A stretch of DNA of 5,736 bases from Oscillospiraceae bacterium (GTDB taxonomy: Bacteria; Bacillota; Clostridia; Oscillospirales; Oscillospiraceae), in NCBI GenBank assembly GCA_031263805.1, contig JAISFB010000018.1, positions 1 to 5,736 of the forward strand. The letters run 5' to 3'. A program made the position numbers and the translations under genes. Shown here in pieces: positions 1 to 5,253 of the stretch. The stretch's first letter is position 1; each line of letters starts with the position of its first letter. The notes below the pieces were generated by a model. It was not told where the DNA came from. It did no database searches and was given only the letters and a program-made list of their open reading frames with translations.

Positions 1-1089
1 GTCGCGGAGTACGGCCCGCGCGTACTCGAGGGGTTTGACGTTTACAGCCTGAGCTTCAAAAACGGCGCGTTTTCGGCCAGGGCGTGCCTGCCCGTCACGC
101 GGGGCGGCGCGGTCACGGGCGGAATTTTCGTCAGCGAGACCGATGAAGAGCAGGGCGCTATACTCATCGGCCTGCAAAATACGATAAAAAACATTTCGCT
201 TGTGATAGTGTCCCTCTCGGCGGCGCTTATCGCGTTTATGCTGTGGACGGTGATGCGCCGGATAACGAGCGTACTCCGCGCCATAGCGTCGGTGCGCGAG
301 GGCGAATACGGCTACCGCATAAAAATGAGCGGCAGCGACGAGCTCGCGCTGCTCGGCCGCGAGTTCGACAGCTTAACGGGCAAGCTGCACGAGACGGAGG
401 ATATACGCCGCCGCTTCGTCGCCGACGCCTCGCACGAGCTTAAAACCCCGCTCGCGTCGATACGCCTGCTCTCCGACAGCATCCTGCAAAACGAGGATAT
501 TGACGGCGACACGATGCGCGAATTCGTGGCGGACATCGGCGAGGAGGCCGAGCGCCTGACGCGCACGACCGAAAAGCTGCTGTCCCTGACAAGGCTTGAC
601 GGCGGAGTGAGCGAAACGCCGTCGCCCGTGGATATGCGCGAGGTCGTCGCGGCGACGCTGCGACGGCTGCGCCCGCTGGCGTCCTCCGAGGGGATAGAGC
701 TCGTGTCTTCGCTCGACGGCGGCTGCACGGCGCGGCTTACGGAGGATTCCTTGCATCAGATAGTGTTCAACCTCGTCGAAAACGCGCTTAAATACAACAC
801 GCGCGGCGGAAGCGTGTTCACGCGCCTCACAAGGACGGACGGCGAGGCGGCGCTCATGGTCGAGGACACGGGCATAGGCGTGCCGGAGGACGATCTGCCG
901 CATATATTCGACAGGTTTTACAGGGTGGACAAGGCGCGCTCGCGCGCGTTCGGCGGCTCCGGGCTGGGGTTGTCTATAGTGCGCGATACCGTGGCGGCGC
1001 ACGGAGGGACTGTCACGGCGTCCCGCCGCGAGGGCGGCGGAATGACGTTTGAGGTCCGCTTCCCGCTGTATATTCCCCCGCAGACTTAG
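1..1089 (+). CDS. Sensor histidine kinase, C-terminal part (5' end outside window)
   Basis: This is an open frame from the first base with no start inside the window; 362 codons are visible, ending in TAG at 1087-1089. It encodes a membrane-bound two-component sensor kinase that would autophosphorylate on histidine and pass the phosphate to a response regulator. In order, using residues of the visible part: the end of an extracytoplasmic sensing domain (1-63), one hydrophobic membrane segment (about 65-85), a HAMP linker (about 86-135), the dimerisation/phosphoacceptor helix with H-box FVADASHELKTPL (phosphoacceptor His145), then the ATP-binding domain with N-box FNLVENALKYN (255-265), G1 box EDTGIGV (288-294), F-box FDRFYRVD (303-310) and G2 box GGSGLGLSIV (318-327). 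All catalytic boxes are intact, so the kinase should be active. The architecture is PhoR/WalK-like. A cognate regulator may lie upstream, outside the window. A promoter follows the gene, so it is probably not in the acs transcription unit, and its signal cannot be read from this fragment. Confidence 0.95.
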   Translation, partial: VAEYGPRVLEGFDVYSLSFKNGAFSARACLPVTRGGAVTGGIFVSETDEEQGAILIGLQNTIKNISLVIVSLSAALIAFMLWTVMRRITSVLRAIASVREGEYGYRIKMSGSDELALLGREFDSLTGKLHETEDIRRRFVADASHELKTPLASIRLLSDSILQNEDIDGDTMREFVADIGEEAERLTRTTEKLLSLTRLDGGVSETPSPVDMREVVAATLRRLRPLASSEGIELVSSLDGGCTARLTEDSLHQIVFNLVENALKYNTRGGSVFTRLTRTDGEAALMVEDTGIGVPEDDLPHIFDRFYRVDKARSRAFGGSGLGLSIVRDTVAAHGGTVTASRREGGGMTFEVRFPLYIPPQT

Positions 1090-1147
1090 CGTCCGTATCC
1101 CGCTGAGAATAGACCGGGGCAATTCGCGTTCACTGCAAATACCTTGA

Positions 1148-1176
1148 TTGACATTCAAACGCCCCCGCTGTATAAT
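1148..1176 (+). promoter_or_regulatory. Consensus sigma-A/sigma-70 promoter for the nickel-maturation/acsB genes
   Basis: TTGACA at 1148-1153 and TATAAT at 1171-1176 are both perfect consensus hexamers, separated by exactly 17 bp. Transcription would begin near 1182-1184, giving a leader of about 120 nt before the first start codon at 1303. The TG dinucleotide next to the -10 is one base out of place for an extended -10 element. It is the best promoter in the window and very likely drives the His-rich gene, cooT, cooC and probably acsB. Such a match suggests strong basal expression unless an operator or the leader RNA restrains it. Confidence 0.85.
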
Positions 1177-1194
1177 AATGAGGTAAAGCCGCGG

Positions 1195-1255
1195 CCGGGC
1201 GTGCGCGCTATGAATTACGCCGCCCCGCAGGGCAATACTAAAAACCGACGCCCGG
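1195..1255 (+). promoter_or_regulatory. Structured 5' leader: long-range 8-bp stem enclosing a small hairpin
   Basis: CCGGGCGT at 1195-1202 is a perfect reverse complement of ACGCCCGG at 1248-1255. Inside this stem, GCCC (1222-1225) and GGGC (1230-1233) form a 4-bp hairpin with a CGCA loop. The element lies just downstream of the predicted transcription start and upstream of the Shine-Dalgarno at 1291-1295. No known riboswitch core (for example a B12 box) is recognised, and no U-tract follows, so it does not look like an intrinsic terminator. In a GC-rich leader such pairing can arise by chance, so a regulatory role is only possible. Confidence 0.35.
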
Positions 1256-1258
1256 AAA

Positions 1259-1284
1259 TCGACCCGAAAGCTCGACCCGAAAGC
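1259..1284 (+). repeat. 13-bp perfect tandem direct repeat, two copies, in the leader
   Basis: The 13-base unit TCGACCCGAAAGC occurs at 1259-1271 and again at 1272-1284 with no mismatch. A partial third start, TCGAAA, runs into the Shine-Dalgarno GGAGG at 1291-1295. It looks like a slippage duplication. Its closeness to the ribosome binding site means copy number could alter spacing or folding of the translation start region. Confidence 0.85.
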
Positions 1285-1302
1285 TCGAAAGGAGGAAATC
1301 AG

Positions 1303-1545
1303 ATGCACGACCATCCGTCTCACGGCGACGCGCACGGCGCCGCCAAATCCCGCGAGGAAGCGGAAGCGCTCCTGCAATTCACGCTCCGGCACAACCGTTC
1401 CCACGAGGAAGAGCTGCACGAGCTCGGCCACTCGCTCGAAGCCCTCGGACTCTCCGCCGCCGCCGAGGAGGTCCGGTACAGCCTCGACGATTCCAAATGC
1501 GCCACCGAGCATATTGAGCGCGCGATAGCGTCACTCACAAGTTAG
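1303..1545 (+). CDS. Small His-rich helical protein, candidate nickel carrier (CooJ-like by analogy)
   Basis: This encodes an 80-residue soluble protein with no signal peptide or membrane segment. The start at ATG 1303 is chosen because GGAGG at 1291-1295 sits 7 nt ahead; an in-frame ATG at 1210 has no ribosome binding site. Nine of 80 residues are histidine: four in the flexible N-terminus MHDHPSHGDAH (His2, 4, 7, 11), four spaced along a predicted helix (His30, 34, 39, 43) and His70. A single cysteine is Cys66. The remainder (about 14-78) is Ala/Glu/Leu-rich and looks like two or three amphipathic helices. Clustered histidines, and genes for CooT and CooC directly downstream, suggest metal binding, most likely Ni(II) storage or hand-over. 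CooJ of CO-oxidising bacteria is also a small His-rich protein in a cooCTJ cluster, but its His tail is C-terminal, so homology is not claimed. Similar short proteins with an HN..HxEEL pattern next to acetogen CODH/ACS genes are recalled only loosely. The gene is well supported; the function is inferred. Confidence 0.8.
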   Translation: MHDHPSHGDAHGAAKSREEAEALLQFTLRHNRSHEEELHELGHSLEALGLSAAAEEVRYSLDDSKCATEHIERAIASLTS

Positions 1546-1608
1546 ATAGTGAGCTGCGCGATAGCGTCACTCGAAAACTAGGGATTTGAGCGCGCGACAG
1601 CAGCGCTC
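1520..1608 (+). repeat. 36-bp-period tandem repeat, three copies, starting inside the coding end of the His-rich gene
   Basis: The 17-bp core GCGCGATAGCGTCACTC occurs at 1520-1536 and, identically, at 1556-1572. A diverged third copy (13 of 17 bases the same) is at 1592-1608. The period is exactly 36 bp, which is 12 codons, so the frame is kept. The first copy encodes the last residues of the His-rich protein (around ERAIASL) before its TAG stop at 1543-1545. The next copy, read in the same frame, would give CAIASL and then another TAG (1579-1581). The third would give ERATAAL. The gap before cooT therefore seems to be made largely of duplicated 3' coding sequence. Confidence 0.85.
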
Positions 1609-1611
1609 AAA
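1585..1611 (+). other. 9-bp perfect inverted repeat just upstream of the cooT ribosome binding site
   Basis: TTTGAGCGC (1585-1593) and GCGCTCAAA (1603-1611) are perfect reverse complements around a 9-nt loop, formed from the third copy of the 36-bp repeat. The second copy can also fold, pairing AGTGA (1549-1553 region) with TCACT (1567-1571). No U-tract follows, so it is not a typical terminator. It ends 6 nt before the cooT Shine-Dalgarno (AAGGAG, 1618-1623). It could stabilise the RNA, act as a processing site or tune cooT translation; none of these is shown. Confidence 0.5.
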
Positions 1612-1632
1612 AATTATAAGGAGTCTCTGCCT

Positions 1633-1824
1633 ATGTGTCTTTCAACCGCGTATTCCCGCGTAAAATCCCCGGAAACGATCATGGCGAAAAACATAACGAA
1701 AATCACCTTTGAAGATGACGAGATAGTCCTTACGGACTTGATGGACGAAGAGATCCGCGTCCCGGGGCGCCTTTCTCTGGTGGACCTTGTAAACGGCCTC
1801 GTCATAATAGACGCGGAGGACTAA
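1633..1824 (+). CDS. cooT: CooT-family small nickel-binding protein
   Basis: This encodes a 63-residue protein beginning MCLSTAY. The Met-Cys start is the hallmark of the CooT family, in which Cys2 of a homodimer binds Ni(II). The start at ATG 1633 is fixed by AAGGAG at 1618-1623, 9 nt upstream, and by the conserved Cys2; the internal ATG at 1681 would lose it. The rest reads as a compact beta-rich domain: KITFEDDEIVLTDLMDEE, then IRVPGRLSLVDL and the end strand GLVIID. This fits the family's short all-beta fold and usual length of roughly 60-70 residues. The likely role is nickel handling for maturation of the CODH/ACS metal clusters in the cytoplasm. It is followed after 4 nt by cooC, whose ribosome binding site lies in the last codons of this gene, so the two are probably translationally coupled. 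Family membership is confident; partnership with AcsB is inferred from position. Confidence 0.85.
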   Translation: MCLSTAYSRVKSPETIMAKNITKITFEDDEIVLTDLMDEEIRVPGRLSLVDLVNGLVIIDAED

Positions 1825-1828
1825 AGCT

Positions 1829-2602
1829 ATGCCGAACAATCCTCTCGTAATAGCCGTCGCCGGAAAGGGCGGCACGGGAAAAACAACGGTCTGCGGGATG
1901 CTGATACGGCATCTCGCGAAAAAGGGCAAGCGCATTCTCGCCGTGGACGCGGACCCGAACTCAAATCTCAACGAGGTCCTCGGCGTCGAGCTGCCAATTT
2001 CCCTCGGCGATATCCGCGAGACGATGGCGCAGAGAGAGCTGAACGGAGACCCGATCCCCGGCGGCATGACAAAGCAGGAATACGCCGAGTTTATGATGGG
2101 AGACGCCCTGACCGAGGAAGACGACTTTGACCTTCTCGTCATGGGCCGCACTCAAGGAGAAGGCTGCTACTGTTACGTAAACGGCGTATTGAAAACGCAG
2201 ATAACCCGCTATTCCGGCGCTTACGACGTCGTCGTCGTGGACAACGAGGCGGGCCTGGAACACATCTCGCGCGGCACGCTGCCGCACATCGACATCCTGC
2301 TTATGGTCTCCGACTCCTCCCGCCGCGGGATACAGGCCGTCGGCCGCGTATCGCGGATGGTCGAGGACTTAAAGCTCAGCCCGAAAACAAGCGGCCTTAT
2401 CGTAAACCGCGCGCCCGAAGGCGCGCTCGACGGCGGTATTTTGGAGGAAATAAAGCTCCAAAATCTAACGCTTCTCGGCGTGCTGCCGCAGGACGAAAAC
2501 GTTTATAAATTCGACACGGCGGGCCGCCCGTCGGCGGACGTGCCGGACGATTCCCCTGTAAAGCTCGCGCTGCGTCAGATAACAGACAAGCTCGGGCTTT
2601 AA
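1829..2602 (+). CDS. cooC: CooC/AcsF-type nickel-insertion ATPase
   Basis: This is a 257-residue P-loop ATPase of the MinD/ParA (SIMIBI) class that couples ATP-driven dimerisation to nickel insertion into CODH or ACS. Visible motifs: a deviant Walker A AGKGGTGKTT (11-20) with signature Lys13 and Lys18, switch I DADPNSNL (40-47), and switch II/Walker B VVVVDNEAGLEH (134-145). The CxC pair Cys113/Cys115 in GEGCYCYVNG is typical of CooC and is the metal-binding site at the dimer interface. A late NRAPEG segment (193-198) fits the nucleotide base-binding region. The length matches the family (about 250-265). ATG 1829 is supported by GGAGGA at 1815-1820, 8 nt upstream, inside cooT. The next gene is acsB, which suggests an AcsF-like role in maturing acetyl-CoA synthase rather than CODH. 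Sequence motifs alone do not separate the two roles. Confidence 0.93.
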   Translation: MPNNPLVIAVAGKGGTGKTTVCGMLIRHLAKKGKRILAVDADPNSNLNEVLGVELPISLGDIRETMAQRELNGDPIPGGMTKQEYAEFMMGDALTEEDDFDLLVMGRTQGEGCYCYVNGVLKTQITRYSGAYDVVVVDNEAGLEHISRGTLPHIDILLMVSDSSRRGIQAVGRVSRMVEDLKLSPKTSGLIVNRAPEGALDGGILEEIKLQNLTLLGVLPQDENVYKFDTAGRPSADVPDDSPVKLALRQITDKLGL

Positions 2603-2637
2603 CGCAATATAAATTAAACGCGCAATATAAATCAAAC
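2603..2637 (+). repeat. 18-bp-period AT-rich tandem repeat, two copies, in the cooC-acsB gap
   Basis: A 17-base unit beginning CGCAATATAAAT and ending AAAC occurs at 2603-2619 and 2621-2637, with one difference (T2615 against C2633). It fills most of the 57-bp gap and is strikingly AT-rich for this region. Each copy contains TATAAA, which could serve as a -10-like element; only a weak CAGACA lies upstream (2583-2588, 19 bp before the first), so a separate acsB promoter is uncertain. The repeat ends just ahead of the acsB Shine-Dalgarno (2644-2650) and may keep that region unstructured. Confidence 0.85.
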
Positions 2638-2659
2638 TCTATGAAGGAGGAACACAACA

Positions 2660-4789
2660 ATGGGAGCTCTCACAGATCTTATTTACAACGGCGCGAACGC
2701 CGTAGCCGGCCTTACGGAGGCCGCGGTGAACGACGCGATAGCGTCAAGCGGCGCGGAAGCCGCGATCGCCTTTCCCGACACCGCGTATTTCCTGCCGACG
2801 ATTTACGCCGCCACGGGCGTAAAGGTCAAAACGCTGGGCGACCTTACGGCATGCGTCGGCGTGCTGAAAAGCCTCATCACGAATAAGGACGAGCTGGGCG
2901 ACGCGCTGAACGCCGGCCTCGCGACGGCAGTCGGCGCCGAGATACTGCAAGCCCTGCGGTATATCGGCGGCGCGAGCTCGGACGACGACGGCGGGATCGG
3001 CTTTGTGCCGGACCCTGTTATACGCTCGCTCGGCGTGCCGCTCGTCACGGGGGACATCCCCGGCGTCGCCGTCGTGCTCGGCGAGGCCGCCGACCCGAAA
3101 ACCGTCGCGTATGTCGTCAAGGATTATCAGACGAAGGGGCTGCTCACGTTCCTCGTCGGCAAGGTCATCGACCAATGCGCCGAGCAGGGCGTAAAAATGG
3201 GGCTGGATTACCGCGTCGTGCCGCTTGGCCGCGGCGTTACCGCCGTGACGCACGTCGTCACCGTGGCGATACGCGCGGCGCTTATCTTCGGCGCCGTTCA
3301 GCCGGGCGATCTCGCCGGGCTGCTCGCGTATACGAAAGAGCGCGTGCCCGCGTTTGTGAACGCGTTCGGCGCGCTTGACGAGGTGACGGTCGCCGCCGGG
3401 GCGGGGGCCATCGCGCTCGGCTTCCCCGTGATTGTCGATTCCGACCTCGGGGATATTCAGGTGCCCGGCGCGCTTGTTTCCGTCACGGATCATGCCGAAA
3501 CCGCGAGGACGTCGTTAGAGCTGCGCGGGATCAAGGTAAAAGCCAAAAACATCGACATCTGTATGGGCTTCGCCTCCGCTTTCGAGGGCGAGATCATCAA
3601 AAAAGCGGACACTCAGGCGGAGTTTTACTCCGGGAACAATCCCACGGCGGAGCTTGTCGTCCGGCGTAACGCGGACGAGATCGAGGACGGAAAGATCACG
3701 GTGATCGGCCCGGATATAGACGGCGAGGCGCTGGTCGAGCTTCCTCTCGCGACGTACGTCGAGGTCGCGGGCTCTAAAATGCAGACGGACTTCGAGCCCG
3801 TCATAGAGCGCAAGATACACCATTGGTTCAACTACGTCGAGGGCGTTATGCACACGGGCCAGCGCAATCTTTTCCGTCTGCGCGTGTCGCGGGACGCTTA
3901 CGCCGCGGGCTTTAGATTAAAAGACCTCGGCAAGGTCATATACCACGAGATAATGGACGAGTTTGACGCCGTCGCTGATAAATGCCAGGTGACGCTGATA
4001 ACCGACTTAGCGCGCGTGCGCGAGATACTTGAAAAAGAGGCGATGCCCCGCTACCGCGCGCGCGACGAGCGGCTGGACGCCATGACGGACGAAAGCGTCG
4101 ATACGTTTTACACCTGTACGCTGTGTCAGAGCTTCGCGCCGAGTCATTGCTGCGTCGTGACTCCCGAGCGCCTTGGGCTCTGCGGCGCCGTATCCTGGTT
4201 AGACGCCAAAGCCACGAAAGAGCTTACGCCCGCCGGCCCCAACCAGCCGATAGCCAAGCAGGGCGTCATAGACGAGCGCCTCGGCGCGTACGAATCCGTA
4301 AACGCGTCGGTTTTTGAGGCGACGCGCGGCGCCGTCGGCAGCGTGACGCTCTATTCTATTCTTGAGGACCCGATGACCTCCTGCGGCTGCTTTGAGTGTG
4401 TCTGCGGCATAATCCCGGAGGCAAAGGGCTTTTTCATCGTAAACCGCGAGTACGCGGGCACGACGCCGAGCGGTATGAGCTTCGGCGAGCTGGCGAGTAT
4501 GACGGGCGGCGGCGTACAGACGCCGGGCTTTATGGGCCACGGGAGGCACTTCATAGCCTCCAAAAAATTCGCCTTCGCCGAGGGCGGCGCGCCGCGCATC
4601 GTCTGGATGCCGAAGGAACTGAAAGACGACGTGCGAGCTCGGCTCGACAAGACCGTAAAAGAGCTTTACGGTATCGAAGGCTTCACCGATAAAATCTGCG
4701 ACGAAACGATAGCGACGGACATCGACGAGGTGCTCGCGTATCTGCAATCGGCGGGACATCCCGCATTGGAGCTGGCGGATATTATGTGA
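2660..4789 (+). CDS. acsB: Acetyl-CoA synthase (CODH/ACS complex, catalytic ACS subunit)
   Basis: This encodes a complete 709-residue acetyl-CoA synthase, the Wood-Ljungdahl enzyme that joins CO, a corrinoid-borne methyl group and CoA into acetyl-CoA. The start at ATG 2660 follows AAGGAGG (2644-2650) by 9 nt. The N-terminal part (about 1-290, with PDTAYFLP at 39-46) matches the Rossmann-like CODH-contact domain; a central domain carries VIGPDID and HTGQRN; the C-terminal domain holds the A-cluster. Ligands are all present: Cys486, Cys489, Cys498 and Cys508 for the [4Fe-4S] cluster (in CTLCQSFAPSHCC and LGLCGAVSW) and Cys575-Gly-Cys577 for the distal nickel (MTSCGCFE). Every ligand sits exactly 20 residues earlier than in Moorella thermoacetica AcsB (506, 509, 518, 528, 595, 597; 729 residues), so the core is in register and only the N-terminus is shorter. 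Extra cysteines at 497, 580 and 582 lie near the cluster. It probably shares the upstream promoter with cooT and cooC. Other complex subunits are not in the window. Confidence 0.98.
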   Translation: MGALTDLIYNGANAVAGLTEAAVNDAIASSGAEAAIAFPDTAYFLPTIYAATGVKVKTLGDLTACVGVLKSLITNKDELGDALNAGLATAVGAEILQALRYIGGASSDDDGGIGFVPDPVIRSLGVPLVTGDIPGVAVVLGEAADPKTVAYVVKDYQTKGLLTFLVGKVIDQCAEQGVKMGLDYRVVPLGRGVTAVTHVVTVAIRAALIFGAVQPGDLAGLLAYTKERVPAFVNAFGALDEVTVAAGAGAIALGFPVIVDSDLGDIQVPGALVSVTDHAETARTSLELRGIKVKAKNIDICMGFASAFEGEIIKKADTQAEFYSGNNPTAELVVRRNADEIEDGKITVIGPDIDGEALVELPLATYVEVAGSKMQTDFEPVIERKIHHWFNYVEGVMHTGQRNLFRLRVSRDAYAAGFRLKDLGKVIYHEIMDEFDAVADKCQVTLITDLARVREILEKEAMPRYRARDERLDAMTDESVDTFYTCTLCQSFAPSHCCVVTPERLGLCGAVSWLDAKATKELTPAGPNQPIAKQGVIDERLGAYESVNASVFEATRGAVGSVTLYSILEDPMTSCGCFECVCGIIPEAKGFFIVNREYAGTTPSGMSFGELASMTGGGVQTPGFMGHGRHFIASKKFAFAEGGAPRIVWMPKELKDDVRARLDKTVKELYGIEGFTDKICDETIATDIDEVLAYLQSAGHPALELADIM

Positions 4790-4790
4790 C

Positions 4791-4807
4791 TGCGCCGCAG
4801 CGGTGCA
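4791..4807 (+). other. Short hairpin right after the acsB stop codon
   Basis: TGCGCCG (4791-4797) can pair with CGGTGCA (4801-4807) around a CAG loop: 7 pairs including one G-U wobble, starting 2 nt after the acsB stop. The following bases are purine-rich (TAATAAAAGGG), without a U-tract, so it is a poor intrinsic terminator. It may instead protect the acsB 3' end. No better terminator is seen between acsB and the next gene. Confidence 0.35.
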
Positions 4808-4847
4808 TAATAAAAGGGAATAAGAGCTCATGGATGAGAAAAAACAA

Positions 4848-4876
4848 ATGACGAATCAATGGAATTGTGCTATGAT
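4848..4876 (+). promoter_or_regulatory. Predicted extended -10 promoter for the MNT/HEPN pair
   Basis: TGCTATGAT at 4868-4876 is an extended -10 element (TGn plus TATGAT, 5 of 6 to consensus). ATGACG at 4848-4853 (4 of 6 to TTGACA) lies 17 bp upstream. The predicted start near 4883 leaves a leader of about 26 nt containing the ribosome binding site AAAGGAGG (4892-4899). This would let the pair be expressed separately from acsB, as expected of a toxin-antitoxin module. Confidence 0.5.
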
Positions 4877-4908
4877 AATATTACTTCAGCGAAAGGAGGT
4901 TGCTGCGC

Positions 4909-5253
4909 GTGCGTCCGTATGAGACACCTGAAATACAGGATAAGCTGAATATCATTAAAGAGAGTGTGCTGCAAGTTGTGCCGGATACCGAGGCAATTTA
5001 CATCTTCGGCAGCTACGTCTACGGCGAGCCGCACAAAGACAGTGACCTCGACATCTGCGTAATCGTACCTGACAGCGCGGTCGAATGTGAACGCCCGCTT
5101 GAAATCGGATTCCATATTCGGCGCAGCTACAGCGACAAGTTGCATTTTCCGACAGACTTACTTGTTAAAGGCTCGTCTGTGTTCGAAAATCGGAAACATC
5201 GTCAGACGCTTGACAAAGTCATTGCAAACAGAGGGGTACGATTTTATGGTTGA
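4909..5253 (+). CDS. MNT-domain minimal nucleotidyltransferase, probable antitoxin partner
   Basis: This encodes a 114-residue protein of the DNA polymerase beta-like minimal nucleotidyltransferase (MNT) superfamily. GTG 4909 is chosen as start because it lies 9 nt after AAAGGAGG (4892-4899); an in-frame TTG at 4900 directly abuts that site and is unlikely. The signature GSx10DxD is intact: Gly34-Ser35 in FGSYVYGE, then Asp46 and Asp48 in DSDLDICV, with Asp83 (FPTDLLV) as the likely third metal-binding carboxylate. The enzyme should therefore be able to transfer a nucleotide. In characterised MntA/HepT pairs such a protein neutralises its HEPN partner by AMPylation. The stop overlaps the next gene by 8 nt, typical of coupled expression of the two. 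Its lower GC than acsB suggests acquisition by transfer. The family call is strong; the antitoxin role is inferred from pairing. Confidence 0.85.
   Translation: MRPYETPEIQDKLNIIKESVLQVVPDTEAIYIFGSYVYGEPHKDSDLDICVIVPDSAVECERPLEIGFHIRRSYSDKLHFPTDLLVKGSSVFENRKHRQTLDKVIANRGVRFYG

Noticed and set aside
1210..1302. An in-frame upstream ATG that would add 31 residues to the His-rich protein
   Set aside because: There is no Shine-Dalgarno before 1210, the extra segment runs through the 13-bp repeat and stem, and ATG 1303 has an excellent site.
1183..1302. A possible cobalamin or other known metabolite riboswitch in the leader
   Set aside because: No B12 box or other recognisable conserved core was found; only generic inverted repeats are present.
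373..1512. A 379-codon open frame on the minus strand opposite the kinase and His-rich gene
   Set aside because: It is the antisense shadow of GC-rich coding DNA; it spans two genes and a promoter, and its product shows no domain.
1520..1608. 36-bp repeats considered as a CRISPR array
   Set aside because: There are only three copies, the period itself is 36 bp so no unique spacers of normal length exist between them, the first copy is coding and no cas genes are present.
2744..3493. A 249-codon minus-strand open frame within acsB
   Set aside because: It lies wholly opposite a well-supported gene, with an Arg/His/Asp/Gly-rich composition typical of reverse reading of GC-rich codons.
4830..4922. 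A 30-codon ORF (begins MDEKKQMTNQ) between acsB and the MNT gene
   Set aside because: It has only a weak ribosome binding site, contains the predicted promoter of the next genes, overlaps the MNT start and resembles nothing known. It could be a leader peptide or remnant, but support is too thin.
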